Shown here: positions 26,588-36,153 of the stretch, piece after piece | Numbering within the stretch: the first letter of the stretch is position 1 | How the letters are laid out: every line of letters begins with the position of its first letter | DNA from: Stercorarius parasiticus | Lineage: Eukaryota > Chordata > Aves > Charadriiformes > Stercorariidae | Direction: 5' to 3' | DNA length: 64,000 nt | NCBI GenBank assembly: GCA_013396915.1 | Contig: VWZL01002558.1 | Span: 745,021-809,020 of the forward strand | Notes under the pieces: generated by a model | The model's database searches: none | The model's input: the letters and a program-made list of their open reading frames with translations, nothing else | What the model was told of the DNA's origin: nothing | Translations under genes and position numbers: made by a program

Positions 26588-29299
26588 ATTTTCAGAAGCA
26601 ATGCACTGCGCTTTGGCACCATCAGAATCTCACCTTTGGCTCCAAATGATATGGCAACCCTACCAATCTATAAGGCTGTTACACAGCAGCGAGAAGGATC
26701 CTTACTAATGTGCCTATGTACTATCAAACCTGAAGTCTGAGTTGAATTTGTCACTGCAACCGCGAGCAGCCGGCGCAGGGACCTCACTAGTGCAGTCAGT
26801 GGGCAGGGCACCCACATCACCCTCTGCAGGCATCTCATCTCACTGAGGTCTTCAGCCATGCTTGGCGGTGACACCATCAGCTGAGCATGGAAGAGCTCAG
26901 ATCTGGCTGACAAATGCAGATTGTGGAAAGCACATCTGCTATTAAAAACAAACTAACAAAAACCAGTCCTTCAACCAACTCATGGTCAGACCCATGATGA
27001 GCTGCACTGGGACCCAAGGGGAAGAGTGCGCAGATGCCATGAACCAACACCATTGAGCTCTGCGCGCGAACACACAGCCTACCTCTCTTCTGTAGGTAAG
27101 AAGTAATAAGAACTAATTATCATTTGCACTTGCAGCAACAGTTATTACTTCCAGATAGTCATAATACTCACAACAGTAGGGATCCAACATGAGAGAGTGA
27201 GCAGTCCCCAGACCTCAGCACCAAACGAGTACCTTTTGCCAGCTTTTCAAGGGACTGCAATAGGGGAATGGAAGGAGCAACTGCACTACCAACATCATCT
27301 AAAACTACGCTGTCACTAAAAGGGGAGGGGGTCTCACAGCACCCTCCATCTCTGGCCGTGGATTTCCACCTCCTGTCCTCAGGCCATGCTGTTTCAAGTG
27401 TTGGAGCAGGAGCAGTTCAGCCACTACACTGAGCGGTTTTTTCAATTGTGAGCACTAATTTTCAGCCTGATGAGTGACCTGACTTGCACCCACTAGAGCC
27501 AGCACGAACGATGTGTTGGGATGGTATGAACTAGGAAGGGAAAGATTCCCCATCTTCAGCTGCAGCAAGGACTTCGCTGCCTTACGCTGGGAACCAGTTT
27601 CTACTTTTCAACCAGCTCTTGGATTGAGAAATACACACAGTTAATTTCACCCAGCGGATCAGCGCCCATTCCTGTCATAAGCCCGTGGGATAATTACTTT
27701 TTACTACAAGTGTCATGGCAGCCTGTAAAACATCTGGCTCACCCTGTGCATTAAGTGCTAGACAGACACACTGCAAAGAACAGCAAAAACCTGCAAGAGC
27801 TTACACTTTTTATAAAACCCTGCACGTTGGGCTGTGCTATCCACGGTGTTTACTGTTGTCCAAAGCAACAATTATGCAAACACTTGGGCACTTGCTTAAT
27901 TTTTCTGTTACAAACTACTCCATTACACTTAATGAATTAATTTGCAAAGGCTCATTTTTTACCCAGGGAGGGAAGGCTCCCAAGGCTACAGGCAGAACCA
28001 CTGGACAGACTCCTGGGGGAGGCAGGGAAGGGGAAAGGCAGGTAGGAGCACCTACAGTCACACTGCAGCTCCACCAGCAGTTTTGGCAGCGATATCAAGT
28101 CTTGCCAGTTTAAAAAAGCAGCCCTACCTTCTCCACACCCTCTTTCCTCTTCTCTTACCCCACAGTGAACCAAATCATGGAACCCATCCAGGTTAAAATT
28201 AAATCTGGTTTGTGCTCAGTGCCTCAATCCAGTTCACCGCAGGGCAGCATAAGCGTTCGTGCTGGGATGAATGGGGAAAAGAGGCAGAGGTAGGCAGGGG
28301 CTGCCAGGGCAACACCAAGTTATGCCAGTTTAAAGCACCCGAAGTACAACTATACCAAAACGCCATAGTTTCACCCCCGCTACGCTCATCTGACCACTGC
28401 CAGTAGAGCGATAAGGTGGTCCTCCCCTTCCTCCTCGCATCTCCCTGCCCTCTCCCCATGGCACTGGGGCTCAGCAACAACCCCAGACCCTCCTCTGGGA
28501 AGCCAAAGCAGCAAAAACCTCCTGCAAAAACTGCTCAGGCTGGGTTAGGTTTTTGCTACATTGGCTCCCAGAGCTGGCTTTCCACAGGGTCAGATGAACT
28601 GGCACAAGGGAGAGGGTGTGATGACACCGGAGCAGCTCCTCCTAGCGCAAAAGCATCCAGAGGAAGATGTTTGTATTTCCCTCAGCTACAGCGAGCACGC
28701 CACTCCAGGACCAGCCGATGCCTGCCACAGGGACCAGTCAGAGAAGTAAACCCAAATACACAGAGAAATATTTGTAGGATTTGAAGTTTCACTTGTGCCA
28801 AAAACATAAAAGGACATTATTGTAAGTTAAGGTAGATAAAAAAAAGGTCATACAAAGTACTGGTTTCCTTTCACATTCTTTGCATATACGAAGATTCCAA
28901 CAGTTCCAGTGGGATTTTCTTGTATAGCTTTACTGAAAGCTGATTAAAGAAAATGACCATTAATCACACTGTTAAAACAAAACATCAAATTAATTTCAGT
29001 GGTACTTCTGGACGTAAAGGGAACACAGCACGGCACCCGTGGATTCATACTCACAGCTCTCTTGGGAAATGACAAGACCCCTGCGGACATCCAAAAAGGC
29101 AACATTTACTCCATGTTACGAAAAACTCGGTAGGAAAACGACCTTCATCAAGTCACCTTCACCGGACTTAAGACCACTTCTGCAAGCCTGACAGTTTTAA
29201 AATGTTCCCTGCTCACTACGCTATTTCTTTCCCTCTTATTTCCCCCACCGCCCTTAAACCAAAGCTCCGCCACAGCAAATCTTTCATTTCGCTACATTT
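26588..29299. other. non-coding stretch, no gene seen
   Basis: The longest frame is a plus-strand run of about 132 codons at 27715-28113, with overlapping frames on the other strand and no recognisable protein. The right end leads into the main CpG island. Confidence 0.6.
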
Positions 29300-29303
29300 T
29301 TTC

Positions 29304-29373
29304 CACCGGTGCCCAGTGAAAACCACCACCTCTGGGGCGGGGAGAGAGCAGGGAGACGAGGATTCTCCGCGGA
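29304..29373 (+). repeat. duplicated block A, copy 1
   Basis: This 70-base block is repeated at 29627-29696. Both begin CACCGGTGCCC and share the stretch from GGGGCGGGGAGAGAGCAGGG to CGCGGA, with a handful of differences in between. A single N follows this copy at 29375. The pattern suggests that two overlapping contigs or haplotypes were laid end to end rather than merged. Confidence 0.85.
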
Positions 29374-29467
29374 ANCGGAGCGCCGCAGCCCCGAGGACTT
29401 TCCGCCCGGTTCCCGGCGGAGAAGTTGCTGCCTCTTACTTCGCTCCTCGCACCGGCGGCGCTTCCCC

Positions 29468-29625
29468 CGCCGTCCGTCCGTCCGTCCCTCCCTCCTTCCT
29501 TCCCTCCCGTCGGGGGCGGCGGCGGCCCAGAGCTCGGCCTAGCTCCGCCCCGCGGCTCCGCCGGGCCGGGCACCGCCGAGCGGCCGCACGGCGGGGGCTG
29601 GAGGTACAGCCCGGCCCGGCAAGCA
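29468..29625 (+). repeat. duplicated block B, copy 1
   Basis: This 158-base block recurs at 30032-30185. The copies are identical except that this one has one more four-base unit in the GTCC/CTCC pyrimidine tract. It stops at AAGCA, immediately before a single N at 29626. A difference confined to the slippage-prone tract fits two reads of the same locus better than an old duplication. Confidence 0.85.
29469..29509. repeat. pyrimidine-only GTCC/CTCC/TTCC tract
   Basis: Tetranucleotide units (CCGT, CCCT, CCTT) form a nearly pure C/T strand with few Gs. The opposite strand is GGAA/GGGA-rich, which can carry ETS-type sites and may form triplex DNA. The same tract begins just right of the 147-base gap and may have helped cause it. 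Confidence 0.6.
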
Positions 29626-29626
29626 N

Positions 29627-29696
29627 CACCGGTGCCCGGTAAAACCCACCGCCTGTGGGGCGGGGAGAGAGCAGGGAGACGAGGATTCTCCGCGGA
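29627..29696 (+). repeat. duplicated block A, copy 2
   Basis: Second copy of the block at 29304-29373, starting directly after the single N at 29626. Beyond 29696 the sequence departs from that following copy 1, so either the two contigs carry different sequence or one is chimeric. Confidence 0.85.
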
Positions 29697-29884
29697 CCCC
29701 CGCCGTGGGGGCGCGGAGCCGTGGGCGGCCGCGGTTCTTTGTTCGGCGGAGCCGGGCGGGACGCGGCTCGGTACCCGCCGGACGGGGCGAACGGACCCCA
29801 ACCCGCCTCCGCGGAGCCCAGACGAACAGCGGAGGACAGGTTTCACCCCAGACAGACAGACGGCAACCCCAGCTGAGGGGGGGG

Positions 29885-30031
29885 NNNNNNNNNNNNNNNN
29901 NNNNNNNNNNNNNNNNNNNNNNNNNNNNNNNNNNNNNNNNNNNNNNNNNNNNNNNNNNNNNNNNNNNNNNNNNNNNNNNNNNNNNNNNNNNNNNNNNNNN
30001 NNNNNNNNNNNNNNNNNNNNNNNNNNNNNNN
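29885..30031. other. assembly gap of 147 Ns
   Basis: Unknown bases inside the CpG island, preceded by a run of Gs and followed at once by copy 2 of block B. The true length is unknown. If block B is a false duplication the real gap may be zero or negative. Confidence 0.99.
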
Positions 30032-30185
30032 CGCCGTCCGTCCCTCCCTCCCTCCTTCCTTCCCTCCCGTCGGGGGCGGCGGCGGCCCAGAGCTCGGCCT
30101 AGCTCCGCCCCGCGGCTCCGCCGGGCCGGGCACCGCCGAGCGGCCGCACGGCGGGGGCTGGAGGTACAGCCCGGCCCGGCAAGCA
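30032..30185 (+). repeat. duplicated block B, copy 2
   Basis: Starts at the first base after the gap and matches 29468-29625 apart from one missing tetranucleotide unit. It continues past AAGCA into unique sequence that runs on to the right, so this copy is the one joined to the downstream flank. Confidence 0.85.
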
Positions 30186-30250
30186 GCGGGGCTGTCGGGC
30201 CGGCAGATGTGTCCCTCCCCCCCCGGTAGCGAAAGGCTAGGGGTGCTCAC

Positions 30251-30340
30251 CTGTACCCGCCGGGGCGGGCGGAGGATGAAGGATCCAGGCGCGGACGCCC
30301 CCTCCTCCTCCGTTTGCCAGAGCAGAGCCTTCCGTGTTTT
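30251..30340 (-). other. possible first exon of a minus-strand transcript
   Basis: On the minus strand the sequence GGCGGGTACAG is followed by GTGAGC (30250-30245), a near-ideal splice donor, at the right edge of the main CpG island. This is the usual arrangement for a short, GC-rich, often non-coding first exon. The upstream boundary at 30340 is arbitrary because no TATA box or initiator is visible. No start codon or protein is assigned. If it is right, the transcript continues leftward and any coding exons lie left of 29 kb or beyond the window. Confidence 0.3.
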
Positions 30341-32857
30341 ACTTTTCGTTTATTTATGAACTTACTGCGAGTTACCCACACAATTAATACAGCGGGAGGA
30401 AAAATTAAACCCAAGAGGAACCTCGCGCCTCTTGGGTTCCTTCCTCCCCCCCGCCCCCCGCAGGTTTTTAATGGAGGAGAAAGAAGCCACCTGGGAGTGC
30501 TCTTCCAAGAGGAGCTCCACAGCTGGACCAGCTGCGAAGGGAAGGGCTCCGACAGCACAGCTGCAAGTATTGCAGCTATTTAAGCGAAGCTGGGGCAGGC
30601 CCCTGCCCCTTCACAGCCAAGTTGTATGAGCACGGAGGTGCAGGCGCACCATCTGCAATTATCTCCTCTGCTCGCTTCTTCTGATGTATTTATTACTCTT
30701 ATTGCACTGTGCAAGCACACTTCACTTGCATGTTATATTATACCGAATTAAGCTTTGTTATGTTGGTGGCTCTGTCTTTCTTTCCCCAGGGCAGCTGCGA
30801 GCTTGGGGAGAAGGGCTTTATTTTGGGATAGTCAGTTGCTTCTTTTTATTCCCCTGACAATTTTTGCTTGGTTTGATTTGGTTTTGTTTACTGATCTTCA
30901 GTCTAAAAAACACCTACTAAAAGTCATGTTGATTTGCTCCGCTGTGCACCTGTGAGTCCTAATCCTGCAACGAGACCTGACTGCAGTCGCCCCACTCCAG
31001 ACTGCTCACCCAGCATACGTAGCAGGAGAAATACAGGAGTGTAAAGGAACAATGCATTTCCCATCAAAAGACTAGATCAAAAAATGTTCTTTGTAATAGA
31101 GAGCAGCGTGGTGAACATTGTGGGGGTCCTTTGTTCCTCAGCTAGTCCGTGCCGCAGATGACTTTTAAAGTTTTGTCTCCACCGCGGGCAGGCTGTACCC
31201 TGTCTGCAGAGAGGTCCATTGCGTCAGAGTAGGAAAACTGGGTGGAAGTGAATCTCTATAGGAGGCTGAAGTGAGAAGCGGGGGACGTATGTTCATGGTA
31301 GGCTTGGCTTCTTAGACAATATACTATGTTATTTGGAGTTTTCCGCTGGCTTCATGCCTGCAATTTCAGTTCTGTAATCTAGTGAGAGATTGAGTCGTCG
31401 GAATCATAGTCTGTCAGGAGAGAAGAGACTCCTTTGGCCGACAAGTGCTTTCTGTCAGAAAAAACTACCTGTGCGTGGTAGGACGCTTAAGTGTATTGTC
31501 AGTGCAGGATACTGAGAGCACTCCTGTACTACAAACTAGCTTAGCCAATTGTGATTGTGACATTTCAATGAAGAAATCTGTACAGTGACTATGAACTCTT
31601 TAAATATAAAGCACTAAATAGTTTTAAGACTAAAATGAGTGGCATATTCTACTGGTATGGTTTCTCCTGCTGATTTTGCAGAGAGCCTTGAAGCAAGATG
31701 TACTGTAGAGAACTAGGAATATACTTGAAGTTATCACTACTGATTGAAGGAAGTAGGAACACTGCAAAACTATTAGAGCAGAAGCATTTTTCATTATGTG
31801 AAAAAAAAAAATATCAGGCGAATATCACTCAAAAATCAGGTTCTTCATTGTGTTTAAAGTAATCATTCAGAAAAAAAAGGAGTAGACTTTCCAACATGGG
31901 ATAGAAAGAGACTGCTGAAGGTTATGCAGCGGAGCCATCTGCACCATGTTCTGGTTTAAGCAATGTCTCCGTGGACAGGGGTCTCTATTGCATAATTAGG
32001 GCATTTAATTTGGGATTGGGGTGTTCACCCTGTTTCAGATCACCTTCTCATCCCTGGGGATGGCTCTTCTCCTTTATACACCTGTAATTGGAGTATTGCT
32101 TTTCCTACGTGCAACGCCCCTCAATAAAGACTCTAGGGCCAGGCTTTCAGCTGGTGTCCATGGTGTCGGCTCTACGCGCTGAGCAAGAGTTGGAGCAGAA
32201 CAGACTCATGGAGAGCTGTTGGAAACAACCAGTGGCAATGCTGCTAATATGGCATGTGAAAAAGTCGTATGAAAAGTCATATGGAAGCCCTTAAAAACTA
32301 TTTGTTCTTCAACAGCTAGCTCTTGAACTTGCAGGATCATGCCAGGGTTGTGTTTCCAATTTATTTTTCACAGGCCTGAGAGCTAACTACTTACTTTTAA
32401 AAAGAAATGGAAGCTTGAAATTGTCTCATATTCAAATGACCTCTGGAACCAGGGATTTAAAAACAAACCGAATATCATTAAAAATACTAATATCTGCGGT
32501 GTTGGTAGCACTGCAAAAGTGCTGATGGAGGCATTAATGCCCCACTGAGCCCTACACCTTTGTTCCACTGTAATAGATTATATTTATAGTAAACTCATAT
32601 TAGTAGTTAATCCAGTTTGTAGTGTACTCCAGGGTGGAAAATCTTTGAATTTGCAAAGTGCTGAACCAGTCACCTATCAAAAAAGACACAAGAAGGAGCC
32701 ACACCAGAATCTTTCATCTGCTGTGACAAATATTTAAAGCTAGTATCACCAAATGCTGCATACTGTAAATTTGCTCTTAAGACTACCATTATAATTCTTG
32801 AAAACATCACGAAATAGCATATCCCTTGCAGACTCACATATTACGATGTTTTGCAGT
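30341..32857. other. non-coding stretch, no gene seen
   Basis: GC content falls away from the island. Short frames only, none recognised. A-rich run near 31801-31811. Confidence 0.6.
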
Positions 32858-32948
32858 CTCAGGCCCGGTCCTTACCTCATGCCTCACTCGAGCAAAACAT
32901 CTATTGAAGTAAATGGGAATTTGGCAGGGAAAAGGATAGAGATGGGCC
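32858..32948. repeat. eroded palindromic interspersed repeat relic
   Basis: Begins TCAGGCCCGGTCCTTACCTCA and ends GATGGGCC. The centre GCAAAACATCTATTGAAGT is followed by its imperfect reverse complement AAATGGGAATTTGGC. This is the clearest example in the window of the old sauropsid palindrome with GGCCC ends. It is probably a non-autonomous DNA element, but the family name is not certain from sequence alone. Confidence 0.6.
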
Positions 32949-33960
32949 AAAATCAAAATAGGGATAGAAACGCTCTGGTCTTTTAAGGCAGTTTGATTCC
33001 TTATGTGGACCCAAAGTTTGCTGTTCAGAGCTTAATTCTCCTCTGAGATTACCAAAGGACTTCCGATGGGCCTTTACCCGGCAGTGTCCTGGCTAAGGAG
33101 GCTTTAGCGAACGCCATCTGTGGCTGTTCCTCGTGCACACCAGGTTCCCAAGGTACACAACAAAGCAGTATTTTTGTAAGAATATTCAGTTCCCCCTTTG
33201 CCCGCTGTATTCCTTGGTTTTCCCTCTCAAGGCACCGTTGCATTAGATGTTTCTTCGATCTTAACCGCTTTAATCCTCCTCCCTTTGGTTTGCTGTGGAG
33301 CAGCGTGTCTGACTGAGTCAGTGCTTGCGTGGATTTTCTCTCGGTGGTTGGTGTTCCTGCTTGTCCTCCAAGCGTCTCTCTCTCTCTCTCCCTTTTAAGT
33401 AGAGAAATCCTTTATCTGTCCCCTCCTGACCTCCCTGCACGTCTGGCTTCTGGGCATCTGCTTTACTCTTGTTCTCTGCTCTCTGGCAGCCGTCCTTGTC
33501 CCATCCACCCCTGGTGGCTGGTCATCATTTGGTCTACCTCTGCCTGTTCCCGTGGGGGCTTCTGAGATCCCCACAGCCCCAGCACAAGGGGTACAGACTG
33601 CAGAGCTGGTCATTCCCTAAATTTCAACTCATAAACTCATGGTATTCCGCCAGTCAGGAGCCTGGGACTCCTTAAAGATTTGGGATCCCTTCTATCCCAC
33701 CTACTCGTCTCCTCAATACAGTATGGAGGCTTACAGACAATTTCTAGCTCTGTTATTGGAAAATTACATACATGCTGCAAGTCACCAGATGGCCAATGCT
33801 ATATATCCTCTGCAAACACACTCGCTTTCAACATATTTAATGAGACACAGTCTCCAAGAGTATTTGTCTCTAATTAAGACAGAACATGTTTTCACTGAGG
33901 GGAAATTAGTAAAGGTAAATTAAATAATATGAAAATGTTTTACTTCTACTCTTTGCATGC
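32949..33960. other. non-coding stretch, no gene seen
   Basis: Contains a short CT microsatellite near 33378-33391. Overlapping frames on both strands between 33050 and 33925 show no recognisable protein. Confidence 0.6.
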
Positions 33961-33990
33961 ACACACATGCACACACAGACACACACACAC
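33961..33990. repeat. imperfect CA/TG microsatellite
   Basis: About 30 bases of CA dinucleotides, interrupted by a TG and a GA. It is a common vertebrate microsatellite type and possibly length-polymorphic. Confidence 0.85.
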
Positions 33991-35035
33991 TTGGGGAAAA
34001 ATGCCTATCTTCGATAGGTAACCAAACCAGCGTTTTGGCTTCTGTACCCCCTCTACTGGCTGGCCTTTATGCATCTGTACTAACAAAGGTACTTTAAAAA
34101 GTTGTATTGGAATTATTGACGATGCTGGCACGTTAACAAAAGTAGCCATGCTAATAAAACTACTGCAAAGGGTAAGGAACTTTTCAAAACCCACAGAACC
34201 GTAATTTCAGAATTATTTGCTCCAAACAAATATTTAGACATAAAATGTCTTTTAAATATTAAGATACGAGATGCACAAAACTGGCAGAGCACTGTAAAAA
34301 TTCTTAAGCGAAGGAGCGCCTCCAAAACACAGGGCATGGAGTTTCAAAAATGAATTATGAAAAAATCCAGAAAGATTAAATGAAAGATTTGGTACAAGCA
34401 TAAGTATATAGAGGGAAAACAGGCAAAGACATACAACTTAGATAACAGTTCCCCTAGAGCCATGCTCAGCATCTGGGAGACCTGTACTGAAACCTGCACT
34501 GGTCTCACTGACGTCAGTGGGACTGGGCTTTACCAGCCAGAAGCTTTCAGCAGGAGAGCAAAGCCATTCGAAGCACGTCCAAACCCCAGAGCATCCATCA
34601 GTTCAAGTGCAGGTGTGGGAAGGGACTGGAGCTGATCCAGCTGGGGCATTGAGAGACATGGTGAGTAACATCTGCAGATCTTCTAAGAAGTCGAGCTGGG
34701 ACAATTTGAGAGAAAAAAAAGTAAAGATTGTCCCACTGACCAAAAAGTTTTTATTAATTACTAAAGGAGAAGTTATGTATTGTTCAAATAGCTGAAGTAC
34801 AGTTTAATTCAAGATGTTACATGTTAAAGAACTAAAAGTATCTGCCTTTTCAAAGATATAAAAATAGGGAGCTGTTGCAGCTTTATCACTTTAAAACAGC
34901 AGAAAAAGCTAGAATAGAAAGAGGAAGCTGATGGGCTCAAAGAGAAAATGAGTACCAAAGATCCAGGCTCCCTAAACCCCTGTTGTTCATCCCCCCGTGT
35001 GAGACTGACCTCAGACACGGCTCATGGCCATGGCA
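33991..35035. other. non-coding stretch; possible small repeat relic at 34481-34535
   Basis: No gene seen. CACTGGTCTCACTGACGTCA followed by GTGGGACTGGGC (34498-34529) resembles one arm and core of the palindromic relic family, heavily decayed. Confidence 0.45.
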
Positions 35036-35352
35036 TTGACAGGCTGAGAGAATTGGGGTTGTTCAGCCTGGAGAAGAGAAGGCTCCGGGGAGACCTTATA
35101 GCAGCCTTCCAGTACCTAAAGGGGGTCTACAGGAAAGACAGGGAGGGACTCTTTGTCAGGGAGTGGAGTGATAGGACGAGGGGTAACGGTTTTAAACTGA
35201 AAGAGGGGAGATTTAGATTAGATATTAGTAAGAAATTCTTTACTGTGAGGGTGGTGAGACACTGGAACAGGTTGCCCAGAGAAGTTGTGGATGCCCCATC
35301 CCTGGAAGTGTTCAAGGCCAGGCTGGATGCGGCTTTGAGCAGCCTGGTGTAG
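35036..35352 (+). pseudogene. C-terminal fragment of CR1 ORF2 (reverse transcriptase protein)
   Basis: About 105 codons encode the conserved C-terminal tail of the CR1 ORF2 protein, downstream of the reverse transcriptase domain. Recognisable segments include LGLFSLEKRRLRGDLIAAFQ, RTRGNGFKLKEGRFRLDI, RHWNRLPREVVDAPSLEVFK and the end ALSSLV before a TAG stop. There is no frameshift or internal stop, so the copy is little decayed over this length. The endonuclease and catalytic reverse transcriptase parts are absent, so it cannot move itself. The open frame continues upstream to 34948, but that part is flanking DNA, not CR1. Confidence 0.93.
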
Positions 35353-35446
35353 TGGGAGGTGTCCCTGGCCATGGCAGGGGGGTTTGGAACTAGATGATCT
35401 TTAAGGTCCCTTCCAACCCAAACCATTCTATGATTCTGTGATTATT
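35036..35446 (+). mobile_element. CR1 LINE, 5'-truncated 3' end
   Basis: This is the 3' tail of a chicken-repeat-1 (CR1) non-LTR retrotransposon, the dominant LINE of birds. It contains the end of the second open reading frame followed by a short 3' untranslated region ending GGTCCCTTCCAACCCAAACC and then the characteristic terminal repeat ATTCTATGATTCTGTGATT. Extreme 5' truncation and lack of a poly-A tail are normal for CR1, which primes on its short 3' repeat. No target-site duplication can be defined. It lies in the sense direction on the plus strand. Confidence 0.95.
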
Positions 35447-36115
35447 CTCAGTGAATATTTCCCACGTGACTAGGTATCCGCGACTATATCACTGCAAGAC
35501 AAAGCCACTTCTTTGCATTGACAGCGCAAATGAAAGCAACGACACTGTGCTCTTTAAAATCATCAGCACACGGACTAATTTCTGCTGAACTTCATCTAAA
35601 ATCTCTTGCGGCTCCTGCAAGCACAGCCCCTCCTCCCCTGCACTCACCCTGCTGCCTGTGTGGTTTTGCTTACCACCATTCTTGTATTTCAGTGCCCCCG
35701 GCTGTTAATGCAGGCAAATAATACACGGAGAAAAATGTTTTCTCTGTCCTTTAGCCATCACACCAACCGGCACTCCAAGGGCAAACTGGGACGCTGGCAT
35801 TTTTCTGGCACATTAAATCACCCCCAGAAGCCCTTGTCTAAAGCCTGTAAAGCCAATGCAGTTTTATGTTGAATTAAATCAGATTCATCTTAAGCCCAAA
35901 GAGGATCGTTTTCTTTTCAAAAATGACTGTTACATGAGTGCATCCTCTGGTGAAGGCTGTTTGTCCTGTTAGGCACCAACGGAGGGGGAAGATAAGGAAA
36001 TAGCAGCCTCTGGAAAACACAAAGTAATGCCTAATTTTACAGTTTCCAAAAGCTCTACTTAAAAGCTCCCTGTGTGTGAGGCAAGGCCAGGCCTCACGGC
36101 TCCTTCAAGGTGCTG
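35447..36115. other. non-coding stretch, no gene seen
   Basis: No supported gene, only short unrecognised frames to about 35870. Confidence 0.6.
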
Positions 36116-36153
36116 ATTTCACTTCGAGATACCAATTTCACTTCGAGATACCA
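36116..36153. repeat. exact 19-base tandem duplication
   Basis: ATTTCACTTCGAGATACCA occurs at 36116-36134 and immediately again at 36135-36153 with no mismatch. Perfect identity suggests a recent duplication. A copy-number polymorphism is possible. Confidence 0.9.

Larger units (their letters stand above)
29300..30320. promoter_or_regulatory. major CpG island, probable promoter
   Basis: GC content and CpG density rise sharply against an otherwise CpG-poor window, with many CGG/CCG steps, GC-box-like GGGGCGG motifs (for example near 29334 and 29657) and no TATA box that I can place. In vertebrates such islands usually mark promoters of broadly expressed or developmental genes. The gene is not identifiable: open frames across the island are a by-product of few stop codons, and some cross the gap. 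A splice donor at 30250 on the minus strand favours leftward transcription, though divergent transcription is possible. Internal sequence is unreliable because of gaps and duplicated blocks. Confidence 0.75.

Noticed and set aside
26632..26679. Possible 42-nt minus-strand exon (donor AAAG/GTGAGA)
   Set aside because: The acceptor is poor in pyrimidines and the phase does not match the other minus-strand candidates, so it is most likely chance.
29425..30102. Long plus-strand frame of 225 codons across the CpG island
   Set aside because: It runs through the 147-N gap and through a duplicated block, and lies in GC-rich DNA where stop codons are rare. Other frames on both strands are equally open.
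34948..35035. Upstream start of the CR1-containing open frame as a host gene start
   Set aside because: The residues before about 35036 do not match CR1 and have no promoter or exon support. The frame is open by chance upstream of the CR1 tail.
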